Notes under the pieces: model-generated
The model's input: the letters and a program-made list of their open reading frames with translations, nothing else
What the model was told of the DNA's origin: nothing
Database searches by the model: none
DNA from: Vulcanimicrobiota bacterium
GTDB taxonomy: Bacteria > Vulcanimicrobiota > Xenobia > Xenobiales > JADMJV01
Direction: 5' to 3'
DNA: 64,000 nt
NCBI GenBank assembly: GCA_019637395.1
Contig: JAHBVR010000004.1
Span: 186,001 to 250,000 of the forward strand
Program-made: the position numbers and the translations under genes
Part shown: positions 45,487 to 53,661 of the stretch, piece by piece
Layout: every line of letters begins with the position of its first letter
Numbering within the stretch: the stretch's first letter is position 1

Positions 45487-45959
45487 GGAACGTTCAGGGT
45501 GTAGCCCTGATGGGGGTGTTGCTGACGCTGGTGCTCCTGCTGGTGCTGGGCATGGGCTATCTGAGCCAGCAGCTCCAGCGCTACCGCTCCTCGGTGCAGG
45601 TGCGCCTGCGGCTGGAGGCTCAGCAACTGGCCGAACTGGGCTGGCGTGAGACCCAGCTCAAGTTGCTCAAAGACAGCAACTTCCCGCCCTCGGCCGACCC
45701 CGATCAGAGCGAGTTTTCCTTTTCCGAGACCATCCGGGATTCCGCCGGAAAGCGCCGGGGCTTTTACCATGTGAGCATCGATCGGCGCTTTGCCCTGCGC
45801 GAGAGGCTCTTGAGCATCCAGTGCCAGGGTGAGGTCTGTCCTGACGGTGAGGAGCATGACCACGGACTGGCCCGCTACCTGATCAAGGCCGAGTGGGACC
45901 TGGCCCAGCCGGCCCGGCGGGTGGAACGCTGGGTCATGGTGGATTCGGGGTCCTGGTGA
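45474..45959 (+). CDS. GspK/PilX-like minor pseudopilin lacking Glu5
   Basis: About 161 residues. RIRNVQG|VALMGVLLTLVLLLVLGM has the leader and helix of a prepilin, but the +5 residue is Gly, as in GspK-type tip pilins. GTG start at 45474 with an AGGAGAAGG SD. Ends in a GTGA overlap with the GspF-like gene. It is much shorter than a classical GspK, so PilX-like may be the better name. Confidence 0.72.
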   Translation: MARIRNVQGVALMGVLLTLVLLLVLGMGYLSQQLQRYRSSVQVRLRLEAQQLAELGWRETQLKLLKDSNFPPSADPDQSEFSFSETIRDSAGKRRGFYHVSIDRRFALRERLLSIQCQGEVCPDGEEHDHGLARYLIKAEWDLAQPARRVERWVMVDSGSW

Positions 45960-47047
45960 AACCCAGCCTGGCGGGGCGCGAGGATGATCGCTGGATCGCC
46001 GAGGTGCGGGTGGAAGGGCAGCGGCTGGCCATCAATCTGCGCCAACTGGGCCAGATGCTCTTCTCTGGGGTACACCTGGTGCGGGCCCTGGAGGCCCTTA
46101 GCGAGCAGCCTGAGTCCGCCGAATTGGCGGAGATCTGGTGGACCATTCAGGCTACCCTCGGGCGCGGGTCCACTTTGAGCCAGGCCATGGGGCAGTTCCG
46201 CTCCACCTTCTCGCCCACCTGGATCCACCTCATCCGCGTCGGAGAACAGACCGGCAGTCTGGTGCAGTCGTTGATCCGGCTGGCAGACCACCTGGAACGC
46301 CAGCAACGACTACGGCGGCGGGTGCTTTCCGCCTTGGCCTATCCGCTGGTGGTGTTGCTGGTCTCGCTGCTGGTCAGCCTGGGCCTGCTGCACTTTGTGC
46401 TGCCGCCCTTCCTGGACTCGCTGCTCTCGCTCAAACTGGAATTGCCCTGGCCAACTCTGGTGCTGTTGTGGCTGACCGGACTGGTGCGCCATCCCTGGCT
46501 GCCCGCGCTGCTGTTGCTGGCCCTCTATGGCGCCCGCCGCCGGATCCGGGACTACGCTCTGGAGCATGACTGGGACTTGCGCATCTACCAACTGAGCCAG
46601 GCCATTCCGCTGCTGGGGCGGTGTCTGCGCGACTATTCCTCCATCCGCCTGGCCGCGGCCGCCAGCCAACTGCTGGCCAGTGGGGGAGACGTTCTCAAGT
46701 CCTGGGAACTGGCTGTGCAGGCCAGCGGCGACCCCCGGCTCTCCCGGGAACGAGCCCCGCTGCGCCGCCACCTGATGGAGGGGGAGCAGGCCAGCGTTTT
46801 TTTCCAGGGACTGCCGGAGGTGGTGTCCCCTCTCTTCAGCGCTCTGCTGGAGGTTGGGGAGAATACGGGGCGCTGCCCCCAGTTGCTGGAACGGGTGGCC
46901 CGCGACCTGGAGGAGGACCTGGACCACGAACTGACCATGGTGACTTCGCTGTTGCAGCCCGCGCTGCTGGCGCTGGTCTCGATCTCCACGTTGTTCGTGA
47001 TCCTGGCCCTTTTCTTGCCTCTCTACTCGCAGCTTTCCAACCTCTAG
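45956..47047 (+). CDS. GspF/PilC-like inner-membrane platform protein
   Basis: About 363 residues with the duplicated GspF layout: RQLGQMLFSGVHLVRALEAL, then IRVGEQTGSLVQSLIRLADHLERQ and a membrane helix; later a second half ending with LEVGENTGRCPQLLERVARDLEEDLDHEL and a final membrane helix. It forms the platform on which pseudopilins assemble. GTG start in a GTGA overlap. No GspE ATPase, secretin or prepilin peptidase is in the window, so these must be elsewhere. Confidence 0.85.
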   Translation: MKPSLAGREDDRWIAEVRVEGQRLAINLRQLGQMLFSGVHLVRALEALSEQPESAELAEIWWTIQATLGRGSTLSQAMGQFRSTFSPTWIHLIRVGEQTGSLVQSLIRLADHLERQQRLRRRVLSALAYPLVVLLVSLLVSLGLLHFVLPPFLDSLLSLKLELPWPTLVLLWLTGLVRHPWLPALLLLALYGARRRIRDYALEHDWDLRIYQLSQAIPLLGRCLRDYSSIRLAAAASQLLASGGDVLKSWELAVQASGDPRLSRERAPLRRHLMEGEQASVFFQGLPEVVSPLFSALLEVGENTGRCPQLLERVARDLEEDLDHELTMVTSLLQPALLALVSISTLFVILALFLPLYSQLSNL

Positions 47048-47055
47048 AAAGGTGC

Positions 47056-47940
47056 TCAGTGCCCCTTGCCGGGTTGGGCCACTCCCCGGGCCAGGTGCTT
47101 CACGGATTCCTCGCCAAACCAGTGCAGGGCATGGTGGACGGAGTGTTGCACCGGGTGCAGCCAGGGGGCTGGAGGAGTGATGGTGTGTTGGACGGCCCTG
47201 GCCACATTGGGCTTCTCCATGTGTTTGAGCTCGCGGACGGCCCCGGTGCGGACAGCCTTCTCGGTCAGCTTGCGCTGCTGCTTGGCCGGCATTTTTTGCA
47301 GCTCCTTCCTGGTGACCTGGGGGAGTTCACGCCGGATTACGGCTACGGCCTCCTTGCGGCTGAGGCTCTTGACCTGCTGCCGCGCCACCGCCTTGACCTC
47401 CTGCTTGACCACCTGGCGGGTCATTTGCTTGACCACCGGCTTGCCCAATCCAATGGCCTTCTTGGCCCAACCAAAGCCGAACATGTCGGTGACGAATTGG
47501 GCTCCGCCGGCTACCCAACCCCGCTGGTCGGCTGTCTGCTTATAGTCGTCCAGCAGGTGGGGAACCGATTCTACTAGAGACTTCGCCACCTTCTTGGGAT
47601 CTTTTACGGTGGCCACCACCAGCTCGGGGAGGCAGGCCACGGCTTCGAGGGTTCCGCCCACGGAACGGGTGACGCCGTTGAGGGCGCGCCCCGTGAAGGT
47701 CACCATCGGTGCCGCCGCCGCCCCCGGCAAACCGCTCCGCTGGAGACCGTGGCTGACTCCGTCCAGTTCATCCGTAGCCCATTCTCCAACTTCTTTCAAT
47801 CCTTGAGCCAGCTCCTTCAGCCCGTCGGTGGCCCCGCGTTGGCGGGCTGCCAGGCGAGATTCCGGAGAGGCTACATAGGTGGCGTCGGCCGGCATCGGCG
47901 GGGGAGTGAAGCGACGAAGACCGCCTTGAAGAGAATCCAT
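47056..47940 (-). CDS. Orphan helical basic protein, leader-D controlled
   Basis: 294 residues. Pro-rich N-terminus, a Gly/Ala-rich amphipathic middle (GRALNGVTRSVGGTLEAVA), a region around WVAGGAQFVTDMFGFGWAKKAIG, and a Lys/Arg/Gln-rich helical C-terminus. No signal peptide. It starts at ATG 47940 with an AGGAGG SD contained in the leader. The general make-up resembles the orphan at 52648 and secreted effector-like proteins, but no family is recognised. Confidence 0.6.
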   Translation of the reverse strand: MDSLQGGLRRFTPPPMPADATYVASPESRLAARQRGATDGLKELAQGLKEVGEWATDELDGVSHGLQRSGLPGAAAAPMVTFTGRALNGVTRSVGGTLEAVACLPELVVATVKDPKKVAKSLVESVPHLLDDYKQTADQRGWVAGGAQFVTDMFGFGWAKKAIGLGKPVVKQMTRQVVKQEVKAVARQQVKSLSRKEAVAVIRRELPQVTRKELQKMPAKQQRKLTEKAVRTGAVRELKHMEKPNVARAVQHTITPPAPWLHPVQHSVHHALHWFGEESVKHLARGVAQPGKGH

Positions 47941-48038
47941 GTTCTTGTGACCTCCTGAGTGCTTGATGAACTCAGGGTAGCCGGACCCGGTAGGCGCAGT
48001 TCTAGGAAAGCGAGCTTGGAGATTTGAACGGATTGTAA
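47941..48038 (-). promoter_or_regulatory. Structured leader, copy D
   Basis: On the minus strand: box TTACAATCCGTTCA (48025-48038) lies 29 bases before the core (TTTCC...GCGCCTACCGGG...GGCTACCCTGAGTTCATC). P1: GAACT with AGTTC (47998-48002, 47968-47972). Alternative: CCTGAGT with ACTCAGG (47970-47976, 47954-47960), which takes part of the AGGAGG SD (47951-47956) and shares bases with P1, so the two exclude each other. Same order and spacing as copies A and C. Confidence 0.5.
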
Positions 48039-48100
48039 ATTTTTTCGCTCCCCGCTAGAATTTAGTCTACTTCGGACGGATTTTTTCGCGTTAGAATTTC
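48038..48100 (+). repeat. Short tandem repeat in divergent promoter region
   Basis: Two imperfect copies of ATTTTTTCGC...TAGAATTT, at 48038-48063 and 48079-48100, in the intergenic region between leader D and the next plus-strand genes. The TAGAAT parts look like -10 boxes. Possibly duplicated promoters. Confidence 0.3.
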
Positions 48101-48137
48101 CAAGGGCGGGGACCGGGCAGGCTGAGTCAGGAGCGCA

Positions 48138-48302
48138 CATGGCCAAAGGCTTTGGCCCACCTCAAAGGCTTGGGAAGTCGCGTTCGACGGACAGGCTATG
48201 TCCAGCAAGGGTGCTGGCACCCGGGGACGTAGTAGATGGGTATGTTGACCGTGCTCACCCAGAACCTGAGAATCGACGTGGCTTCCGACCGGCACAATGA
48301 TT
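48138..48302 (+). CDS. Possible small ORF upstream of phosphatase-family gene
   Basis: ATG at 48138 with a GGAG SD six bases upstream; 54 codons (MAKGFGPPQRLGKSRSTDRL...), basic. It overlaps the start of the next gene in another frame. The bases before it (TTTCCaaGGGCGGGGACCGGGcaGGCT) weakly resemble the leader core. Could be a real small protein or only an open frame. Confidence 0.3.
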
Positions 48303-48988
48303 GGACTCACCGGCGCCCGCTGATGGAAAAATTGCTGCAAGACTATCAGGCCGACGTGATTGCTTTCCAGGAGGTTTTCGAAAATCAAAGGCGTGATCTG
48401 ATCGCTATGTTGCCCGGTTATGCCTGGCACGGCCGAGGCCGCGAGCCGGATGAAACCGGCGAGGGTTGCTATGTATTCTGGAATAGCCAGCGAGTGCAGG
48501 CGGTGGCGCAGGAAACTTTCTTCCTGGCTCCTGATCCCAACCAGCCGGGCCTGGCCTGGGATGCGGCTTGTCCGCGCATTTGCAATCGGGTGGTGCTCAA
48601 GTCGGAAGAATTTCCTGTCTTTCAGCTCTACAACGTGCATCTCGACCATTTGGGCAAGGTGGCTCGCCAGAAGTCGGCCGAGCTGGTGCGCGCGCATATG
48701 GCCCGCAGTCAAGAACCGGCCATTTTACTCGGAGATTTCAATCAGCCGGAATTGTTTGAGCAACTCCCGTGCTTGCAGGGCCTGCAAGACGCTTTTGTGA
48801 TTCACGGGGCTGACGGGACCGGCACCTTTCACGGCTTCACCGGGCACCCGCAAAGCAGTCCGATCGATTACATTCTGACGACATCCGAATTCTCGGTTGA
48901 CTTCTGCCAGTTGCTCACCGATCACTGGGATGATCGCTATCCGAGCGACCACTTCGGGCTATTGGCCGGCTTTGAATTCGCCTACTGA
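48236..48988 (+). CDS. Endonuclease/exonuclease/phosphatase family protein
   Basis: 250 residues with the EEP fold motifs in order: LTQNLRID, FQEVFE (metal Glu), YNVHLDH, ILLGDFNQ (catalytic Asp/Asn) and SDHFGLLA. Members hydrolyse nucleic acids or phosphate esters including inositides and sphingomyelin. No signal peptide, so intracellular. ATG at 48236 or 48242; the second lacks nothing from the domain. Confidence 0.85.
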   Translation: MGMLTVLTQNLRIDVASDRHNDWTHRRPLMEKLLQDYQADVIAFQEVFENQRRDLIAMLPGYAWHGRGREPDETGEGCYVFWNSQRVQAVAQETFFLAPDPNQPGLAWDAACPRICNRVVLKSEEFPVFQLYNVHLDHLGKVARQKSAELVRAHMARSQEPAILLGDFNQPELFEQLPCLQGLQDAFVIHGADGTGTFHGFTGHPQSSPIDYILTTSEFSVDFCQLLTDHWDDRYPSDHFGLLAGFEFAY

Positions 48989-49745
48989 GGAACTCTGGGT
49001 CGCCCTCTCCGAGCACTTCCTGGATACGGAGACCCGCCACTGGCTGCCACGCACGGCCTGGGCGGGGGTCCGCTCCAAAATGAGCTGGGCAGGCATCAAG
49101 GCCACCTTACAGCATCAGGTGGCCCCGGTAGTGGCGCCCAACCTGCTGGACATGGCCGGTGACTGGGCCGGCTTTCCCGAGGATTGGCTGTTCACCCAAA
49201 TCCGCGCCTGTTCGGGTCCTACCTCAATAAGCCGGCGGATCCTGAAAGAAATGGCTCCCCACTGGGAAGCGTTGCGGCGCCTGTTCATTCACCTCAGCAG
49301 CTCCTCGGAAGAGGAGTTGCCGCTCCTCAGCGCGCTGGCCGAACTGGCTTTGGAACGCCGCTGGGCCCGCTGTTACCGACTTTTTGAGCATCTCAAGCTA
49401 TTCTGCGCGCGTCCCTGGTCCGAAGTTTGCGCGGCCCAACGTCTGGTTCAGGAGGTCTACAGGCCGCTTTTGATCCATAGAGATGACCCCAGCCTCGAAG
49501 ACGCCCGCCGCAACTGGCACTGGTTGGAGCAGTATTGTCAGTGGGCTCGCCATAGCCCCTATGCGGCGGAGTGCGAGGGCCTGCAGTTTCTCTTCCTGGA
49601 AGGCGACCTCAGCCAACACGCCCGCGTGCTGGAACTGCGCAACGGCCCGCCCGAATTGCGTGCCTGTCTGGAAGGGCCGCTGGCTCTCCTCTATGAAGAC
49701 CCCGAACTGGGATTGCGCAACTGGGACCGCTACGTGGCTTTTTAG
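48972..49745 (+). CDS. Hypothetical helical protein
   Basis: About 257 residues from a TTG at 48972 that overlaps the phosphatase gene by 17 bases; an earlier start would lie deep in that gene, so this start is a best guess. The protein is Leu/Trp/Arg-rich and helical, without known motifs. It ends in a tail overlap with the lytic transglycosylase (TTAG at 49742-49745 serves both stops). Confidence 0.5.
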   Translation: MNSPTEELWVALSEHFLDTETRHWLPRTAWAGVRSKMSWAGIKATLQHQVAPVVAPNLLDMAGDWAGFPEDWLFTQIRACSGPTSISRRILKEMAPHWEALRRLFIHLSSSSEEELPLLSALAELALERRWARCYRLFEHLKLFCARPWSEVCAAQRLVQEVYRPLLIHRDDPSLEDARRNWHWLEQYCQWARHSPYAAECEGLQFLFLEGDLSQHARVLELRNGPPELRACLEGPLALLYEDPELGLRNWDRYVAF

Positions 49746-50527
49746 GCCACTCCGAACTTTTGCCAGGGGCGGGTCTGGGTCATGCCCATGACCGAGTTGG
49801 CGTAGCGCTCTGCCATGGGGCCGGAGCCGTTGTAGCGGCGCACCGCTTCACGCCAGTTACCGGTGCGCTTGAAGTTGTCGGCCAGCAGCTTGACGCCGTA
49901 TTCTATGTTCTGAGCCGGGTTCCAAACTTCGGGACCCCGTGCGAAAGCGTGAGAGCGGTCGTCGATTTGCATGATTCCTTTGCCATGGCCGCCGTCAAAC
50001 GAGCTGGCCCGGGGGTTCCAGCCGCTTTCCTTGTAGGCCACCGACTTGGCGATTTCCACCGGCACGCCGTACTTGGCGCAGGCGGCTTCCAGCATCTGGC
50101 CGATCTCCGGCTTGCTGGGACTGGGTCCGAAGTTGGGGATTTGGGCGCCGGGATTGGCCTGCTGCGGTCCAAAACCAGGATTTATTCCGCCGCCGGGAGG
50201 TGCGAAGTTTTGATAGCCTCCCTGCGGAAAGCCCATGGGCATTCCGCCAAAAGGCATACCGCCCAGCGGCGAACCGAAGTTGTTGCCCAGCATATTGCCC
50301 ATGCGGGCGGCGTTCATGCCGTCCATCATGCCCTGGTTGAAGGCCATCTGCGGGTTCATCTGGCCGCTCATCTGGCCCATCATCTGCATCATGAGCTGCA
50401 TCATCTGCACCATCATCATTTGCAGAGGGTTAGCGAAGCTCGTCAGGCCACCCATGCCCATCATTTGCTGGCCCATCATCAACTGAGGGCCACCCATAAA
50501 CATCTGCATCATGGGATCCAGTTTCAA
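49742..50527 (-). CDS. Lytic transglycosylase with Met-rich N-terminus
   Basis: 261 residues. The C-terminal 115 residues are a soluble lytic transglycosylase domain: catalytic Glu in YKESGWNP, GKGIMQID, NPAQNIEYGVKLL and RRYNGSGPMAERYAN. It would cleave peptidoglycan glycan strands, as in secretion or pilus assembly. The first 100 residues contain about 30 methionines in short repeats (QMMM, QMMQ, MGQMSGQM) followed by Gly/Pro/Phe-rich sequence. No standard signal peptide. The function of the Met-rich segment is unknown (copper binding or a sticky targeting region are possibilities). Confidence 0.82.
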   Translation of the reverse strand: MKLDPMMQMFMGGPQLMMGQQMMGMGGLTSFANPLQMMMVQMMQLMMQMMGQMSGQMNPQMAFNQGMMDGMNAARMGNMLGNNFGSPLGGMPFGGMPMGFPQGGYQNFAPPGGGINPGFGPQQANPGAQIPNFGPSPSKPEIGQMLEAACAKYGVPVEIAKSVAYKESGWNPRASSFDGGHGKGIMQIDDRSHAFARGPEVWNPAQNIEYGVKLLADNFKRTGNWREAVRRYNGSGPMAERYANSVMGMTQTRPWQKFGVA

Positions 50528-50596
50528 GCCAAAGGAGAGAAAAGTCCAGGTCCCAAATCATGCCAGTTTGTAAACACTTTGTGTCCAAGGAGACCC

Positions 50597-51799
50597 ATGA
50601 TTTCTTTCTCCACCAACCCCGAGAACGTCACCGATTTGCCGGCCTTCAATGATTTTCAGCTGGCCGTCCAGGGAGTTCTGGAGGGCCACTCGGACGAGCA
50701 AGAGCTGGGCAAGGTCTACCAGCAGCTTGATAGCGTGCTCGGTCAGGCGCTCTTTTACTTCTGTGACCAGGTGCACTTTCAACCGGCTTCGGACCACCTC
50801 GAGGCGCAGAGCCAGCTGGTTTACCGCCACATCGACGGAGTCCGCGACGAAGCCGAGCTGGCCTGCAAAGCCTGCCTCATCGCCGATGAAGCCGAGGCCA
50901 ACCTGCATCTGGATGCTGCCCGCCAGGAGCTGATCCAGTTGACCACCCTCTTCGCCGCCATGAAGAAAGAGGAAGAAGCTCAACCGCGTTTCTCCCCGCT
51001 GCCCTGGATTCACGAATTGTGCCGGGTAGCGGTTGCCTACCGCCAGGGACAGCTCAGTGAGGAGCATCTGGCCGAGCGCCTGGAAACCAGCCGGCAACTG
51101 CACCAGCGCGCCGCTTTGAGTATTCCCCAGGTGCCCTCGCTGATTCACGACCGGCAGCGTTGGCGCGAGCTGATCACTTCTATGGAAGCCAGCCTGGCCG
51201 GGATCGGAGAGGGTTTGCAAGCTGTGGACGCCTTCCTGGACACGGCGGACGGAGACACCCTGGACGCGGGTTTGGAGCTCTGCATGGGCGGAGCCGAGAA
51301 GCTGATGGAGGACTACGCAACCATCAAGCGCCTCGAGGAAGAGCAGCCGGGCCTTCAGTGTCCCTTATGCTCGAAAGAAAATCCCCTGGGCACACAACGC
51401 TGCGGGCATTGTTCGGCTCCGCTGCCCCGCCTTTCGGACATGGAAGAGGCCATGGGTCAGGGCGAAGTTTCCTGGCCCTCGCACGTGCAAAGCCTGGTGC
51501 AGTCACTGGAAGGCCTGCAGGGCGGCTCACGTCAGCCCGGTGTCGTTCTGGGCGAAGTCCAGCAGATGCGTGAGCGCTTCGAACGCGGCATTCAGGATTT
51601 CAAGAAAATGAAAATCCCCGAAGGGTTGGAACAGGCCGAGGAAGCTCGCGAGCGCCTGCTGCAAGGAAGCCAGGCCGCTATCGGCTCTTTAGAGCAGATG
51701 GCCCAAGCCATCAAAGATGAGCAGTGGGACTTCGTCAACACAGCCCTTCAGCAGTTTTTGCAGCAGGTTGACGGTCTGCTGGAAGCGCTACCGCAGTAG
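50597..51799 (+). CDS. Zinc-ribbon helical protein
   Basis: 400 residues. Long helical regions flank a central zinc ribbon CPLC...CGHC (CxxC-x10-CxxC) near residue 255. Same layout as the gene ending at 56075: N-terminal helical bundle, ribbon, then a C-terminal helical coiled-coil. AAGGAG SD before ATG 50597. No signal peptide. Function unknown; a lineage-specific family. Its end overlaps the convergent phosphatase by 12 bases. Confidence 0.7.
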   Translation: MISFSTNPENVTDLPAFNDFQLAVQGVLEGHSDEQELGKVYQQLDSVLGQALFYFCDQVHFQPASDHLEAQSQLVYRHIDGVRDEAELACKACLIADEAEANLHLDAARQELIQLTTLFAAMKKEEEAQPRFSPLPWIHELCRVAVAYRQGQLSEEHLAERLETSRQLHQRAALSIPQVPSLIHDRQRWRELITSMEASLAGIGEGLQAVDAFLDTADGDTLDAGLELCMGGAEKLMEDYATIKRLEEEQPGLQCPLCSKENPLGTQRCGHCSAPLPRLSDMEEAMGQGEVSWPSHVQSLVQSLEGLQGGSRQPGVVLGEVQQMRERFERGIQDFKKMKIPEGLEQAEEARERLLQGSQAAIGSLEQMAQAIKDEQWDFVNTALQQFLQQVDGLLEALPQ

Positions 51800-52591
51800 G
51801 GCTCGCATATTTTCGAGGTAGGCAGCGGCCACGCGGATCATGGCGGAATGAATGGCGGGAGCGCAGCAAAGCACCTCGGCCACCCGAATATCGTAAACTC
51901 CTCCGCCCAGATTGGTTACACAGGCCCCGGCTTCGGAAGCGATCAGGGATCCGGCCGCGGCATCCCAGGGATGCAAGAAAAACTCCCAGTAGCCATCGAG
52001 TCTGCCGCAGGCGATGTAGCAGAAATCGAGGGCCGCCGAGCCATCGCGGCGGATGCCGCCCGAGCCGATCACGAAGTCACGAAAGAGTCCGAATAAAGCA
52101 CTGCTGTCAAATTCAGCCAGATGATAGGGGAAGCCGGTCACCAGCAAAGCCTGCTCCAGAGACTGGCAGCCACTCACTCCGATAGGCCGGCCATTCAAGT
52201 AAGCTCCCTGCCCGCGCAGCGCGTGAAATAACTCGTCGCGTAGCGGGTCATAGACTACGCCCACTTCCAGGCGGCCCTCGATCTCGAGAGCCACGGAGAC
52301 GCACACGAAGGGATAGCCGTGGGCAAAGCTGCGGGTTCCGTCGAGGGGATCGACGATCCACAGGGCTTTGCTTTCGCCTTGACGCCCTTCCTCTTCACCT
52401 AGAATCGCATGCCCGGGCCAATCGCCCGAAATCACCGAGCGCAGCTCTTTCTCGCAGGCCAGGTCCACCTCGGTGACCAGATCGATACGTCCTTTGTGGC
52501 GCACGTTCAACTGCTCTCCGCCAAAGCGGGAGAGGATGATTTGGCCGGCGCCACGAGCGGCCCGCACAGCCGTATGGAGGTAGTCTTGCAT
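51788..52591 (-). CDS. Inositol monophosphatase/bisphosphate nucleotidase family protein
   Basis: 267 residues. Metal-binding motifs of the FIG superfamily: Glu in GEEEGRQG, WIVDPLDGTRSF and later HPWDAAAGSLIASEAG. Such enzymes hydrolyse inositol phosphate, histidinol phosphate or 3'-phosphoadenosine 5'-phosphate. Exact substrate not inferable. Divergent from the gene at 52648. Confidence 0.88.
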   Translation of the reverse strand: MQDYLHTAVRAARGAGQIILSRFGGEQLNVRHKGRIDLVTEVDLACEKELRSVISGDWPGHAILGEEEGRQGESKALWIVDPLDGTRSFAHGYPFVCVSVALEIEGRLEVGVVYDPLRDELFHALRGQGAYLNGRPIGVSGCQSLEQALLVTGFPYHLAEFDSSALFGLFRDFVIGSGGIRRDGSAALDFCYIACGRLDGYWEFFLHPWDAAAGSLIASEAGACVTNLGGGVYDIRVAEVLCCAPAIHSAMIRVAAAYLENMRALLR

Positions 52592-52647
52592 CAGGCCGGC
52601 GCCTTCGCAGCGCAGGAAATAGCCCCCTTTGTTGGTATATTTCAGAG

Positions 52648-53658
52648 ATGCAAATTAGGCCCAAGCCCATCCTGCGCGAAAAAGAGGCCAAGAAGCTCAA
52701 GGACGACGTGGTCGAGCCGCTCAAGAAAACTATCGAGGTGGCCGGTGTCACCGTGGTTCGCCCTGAGGCCTGGCGCGGAGCGGTGGGCAGTATCAAGGCC
52801 GTGGACCAGGTGGCCAGCCATCACTTGACCACCGGCCTGCGCAACGTCACCGCTGGATTGGGCGCGGCCGGCGGAGCCCTGGGGGGAGTGGTGGGCGTGG
52901 CCCAGATCGTGGAGGGAGCCCGCCAGGGCAAGCCCAAGCTGATGCTTTCGGGCGCCACCGAAGTGACTCTGGCCACGGCCACTTTCGCGGCGATGGGATT
53001 GGTGTCCGGAGGGGCCGCGCTGGCCCCGGTGGGAGCCGGTTTGTTGGGCTTGCGGGGAGTCCAGCAGGTGCATTCATCCACGGGGGCCGCACGTCTGGAA
53101 GGCTGGCGCGACCTGATCACCTCCGCCAGCGTCTCGGCCGCGTTGTTGCACGCTCCTACCGCCGTGGTGGCCAGTCTGGGAGTCACCGCGCTCGGTTTCA
53201 ATGCCATCCGCGGACTTTCGCGCATCAAGCAGGGACAGGATGAGCAAGACCCGTTCCGAGCCGCCAAAGGTCATGGCGCTTTGCTGTCGGCGGCTGGAGT
53301 GGGGCTGATCACCACCGGTCTGGGGGTGGCTCCCGGCGTGGGCCTGCTGGTGGCCGGCGCGGCTCTGCCTCTCCTGCAGCGCTGGAAGCGCACCCAGTCG
53401 GCGGTGGATAAATTTACCGCCTGGGCCTCCCCCAAGCTCTATCCCATGGCGGCCCGGGCCGAAAAAGCCGAAGAAGCGGTACAAAAACGGGTCAAACCTT
53501 TGATCGAGCCGGCGCTGCAGTTCAGTTCCCGAGTTTGGAAATCCAAGCCCATGCAGCCCGTACGTCTGGCCAGTCGCTGGACCGGGCGCCGGATGACCCA
53601 CCTGAGCAACACCCTGGGCGGCTGGCTGAACCAGGCGAAAGAGACGATCAAACACTAA
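52648..53658 (+). CDS. Orphan Gly/Ala-rich amphipathic protein
   Basis: 336 residues. A basic N-terminus (REKEAKKLKDDVVEPLKK), then long Gly/Ala-rich hydrophobic stretches with glycine-zipper character (AGLGAAGGALGGVVGVAQ, GLITTGLGVAPGVGLLVAG) and a basic C-terminus. This looks like proteins that insert in membranes, such as translocators, bacteriocin-like or effector proteins, but no family is recognised. It resembles the product of 47056 in composition. The rhomboid gene follows after 3 bases. Confidence 0.6.
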   Translation: MQIRPKPILREKEAKKLKDDVVEPLKKTIEVAGVTVVRPEAWRGAVGSIKAVDQVASHHLTTGLRNVTAGLGAAGGALGGVVGVAQIVEGARQGKPKLMLSGATEVTLATATFAAMGLVSGGAALAPVGAGLLGLRGVQQVHSSTGAARLEGWRDLITSASVSAALLHAPTAVVASLGVTALGFNAIRGLSRIKQGQDEQDPFRAAKGHGALLSAAGVGLITTGLGVAPGVGLLVAGAALPLLQRWKRTQSAVDKFTAWASPKLYPMAARAEKAEEAVQKRVKPLIEPALQFSSRVWKSKPMQPVRLASRWTGRRMTHLSNTLGGWLNQAKETIKH

Positions 53659-53661
53659 AAG

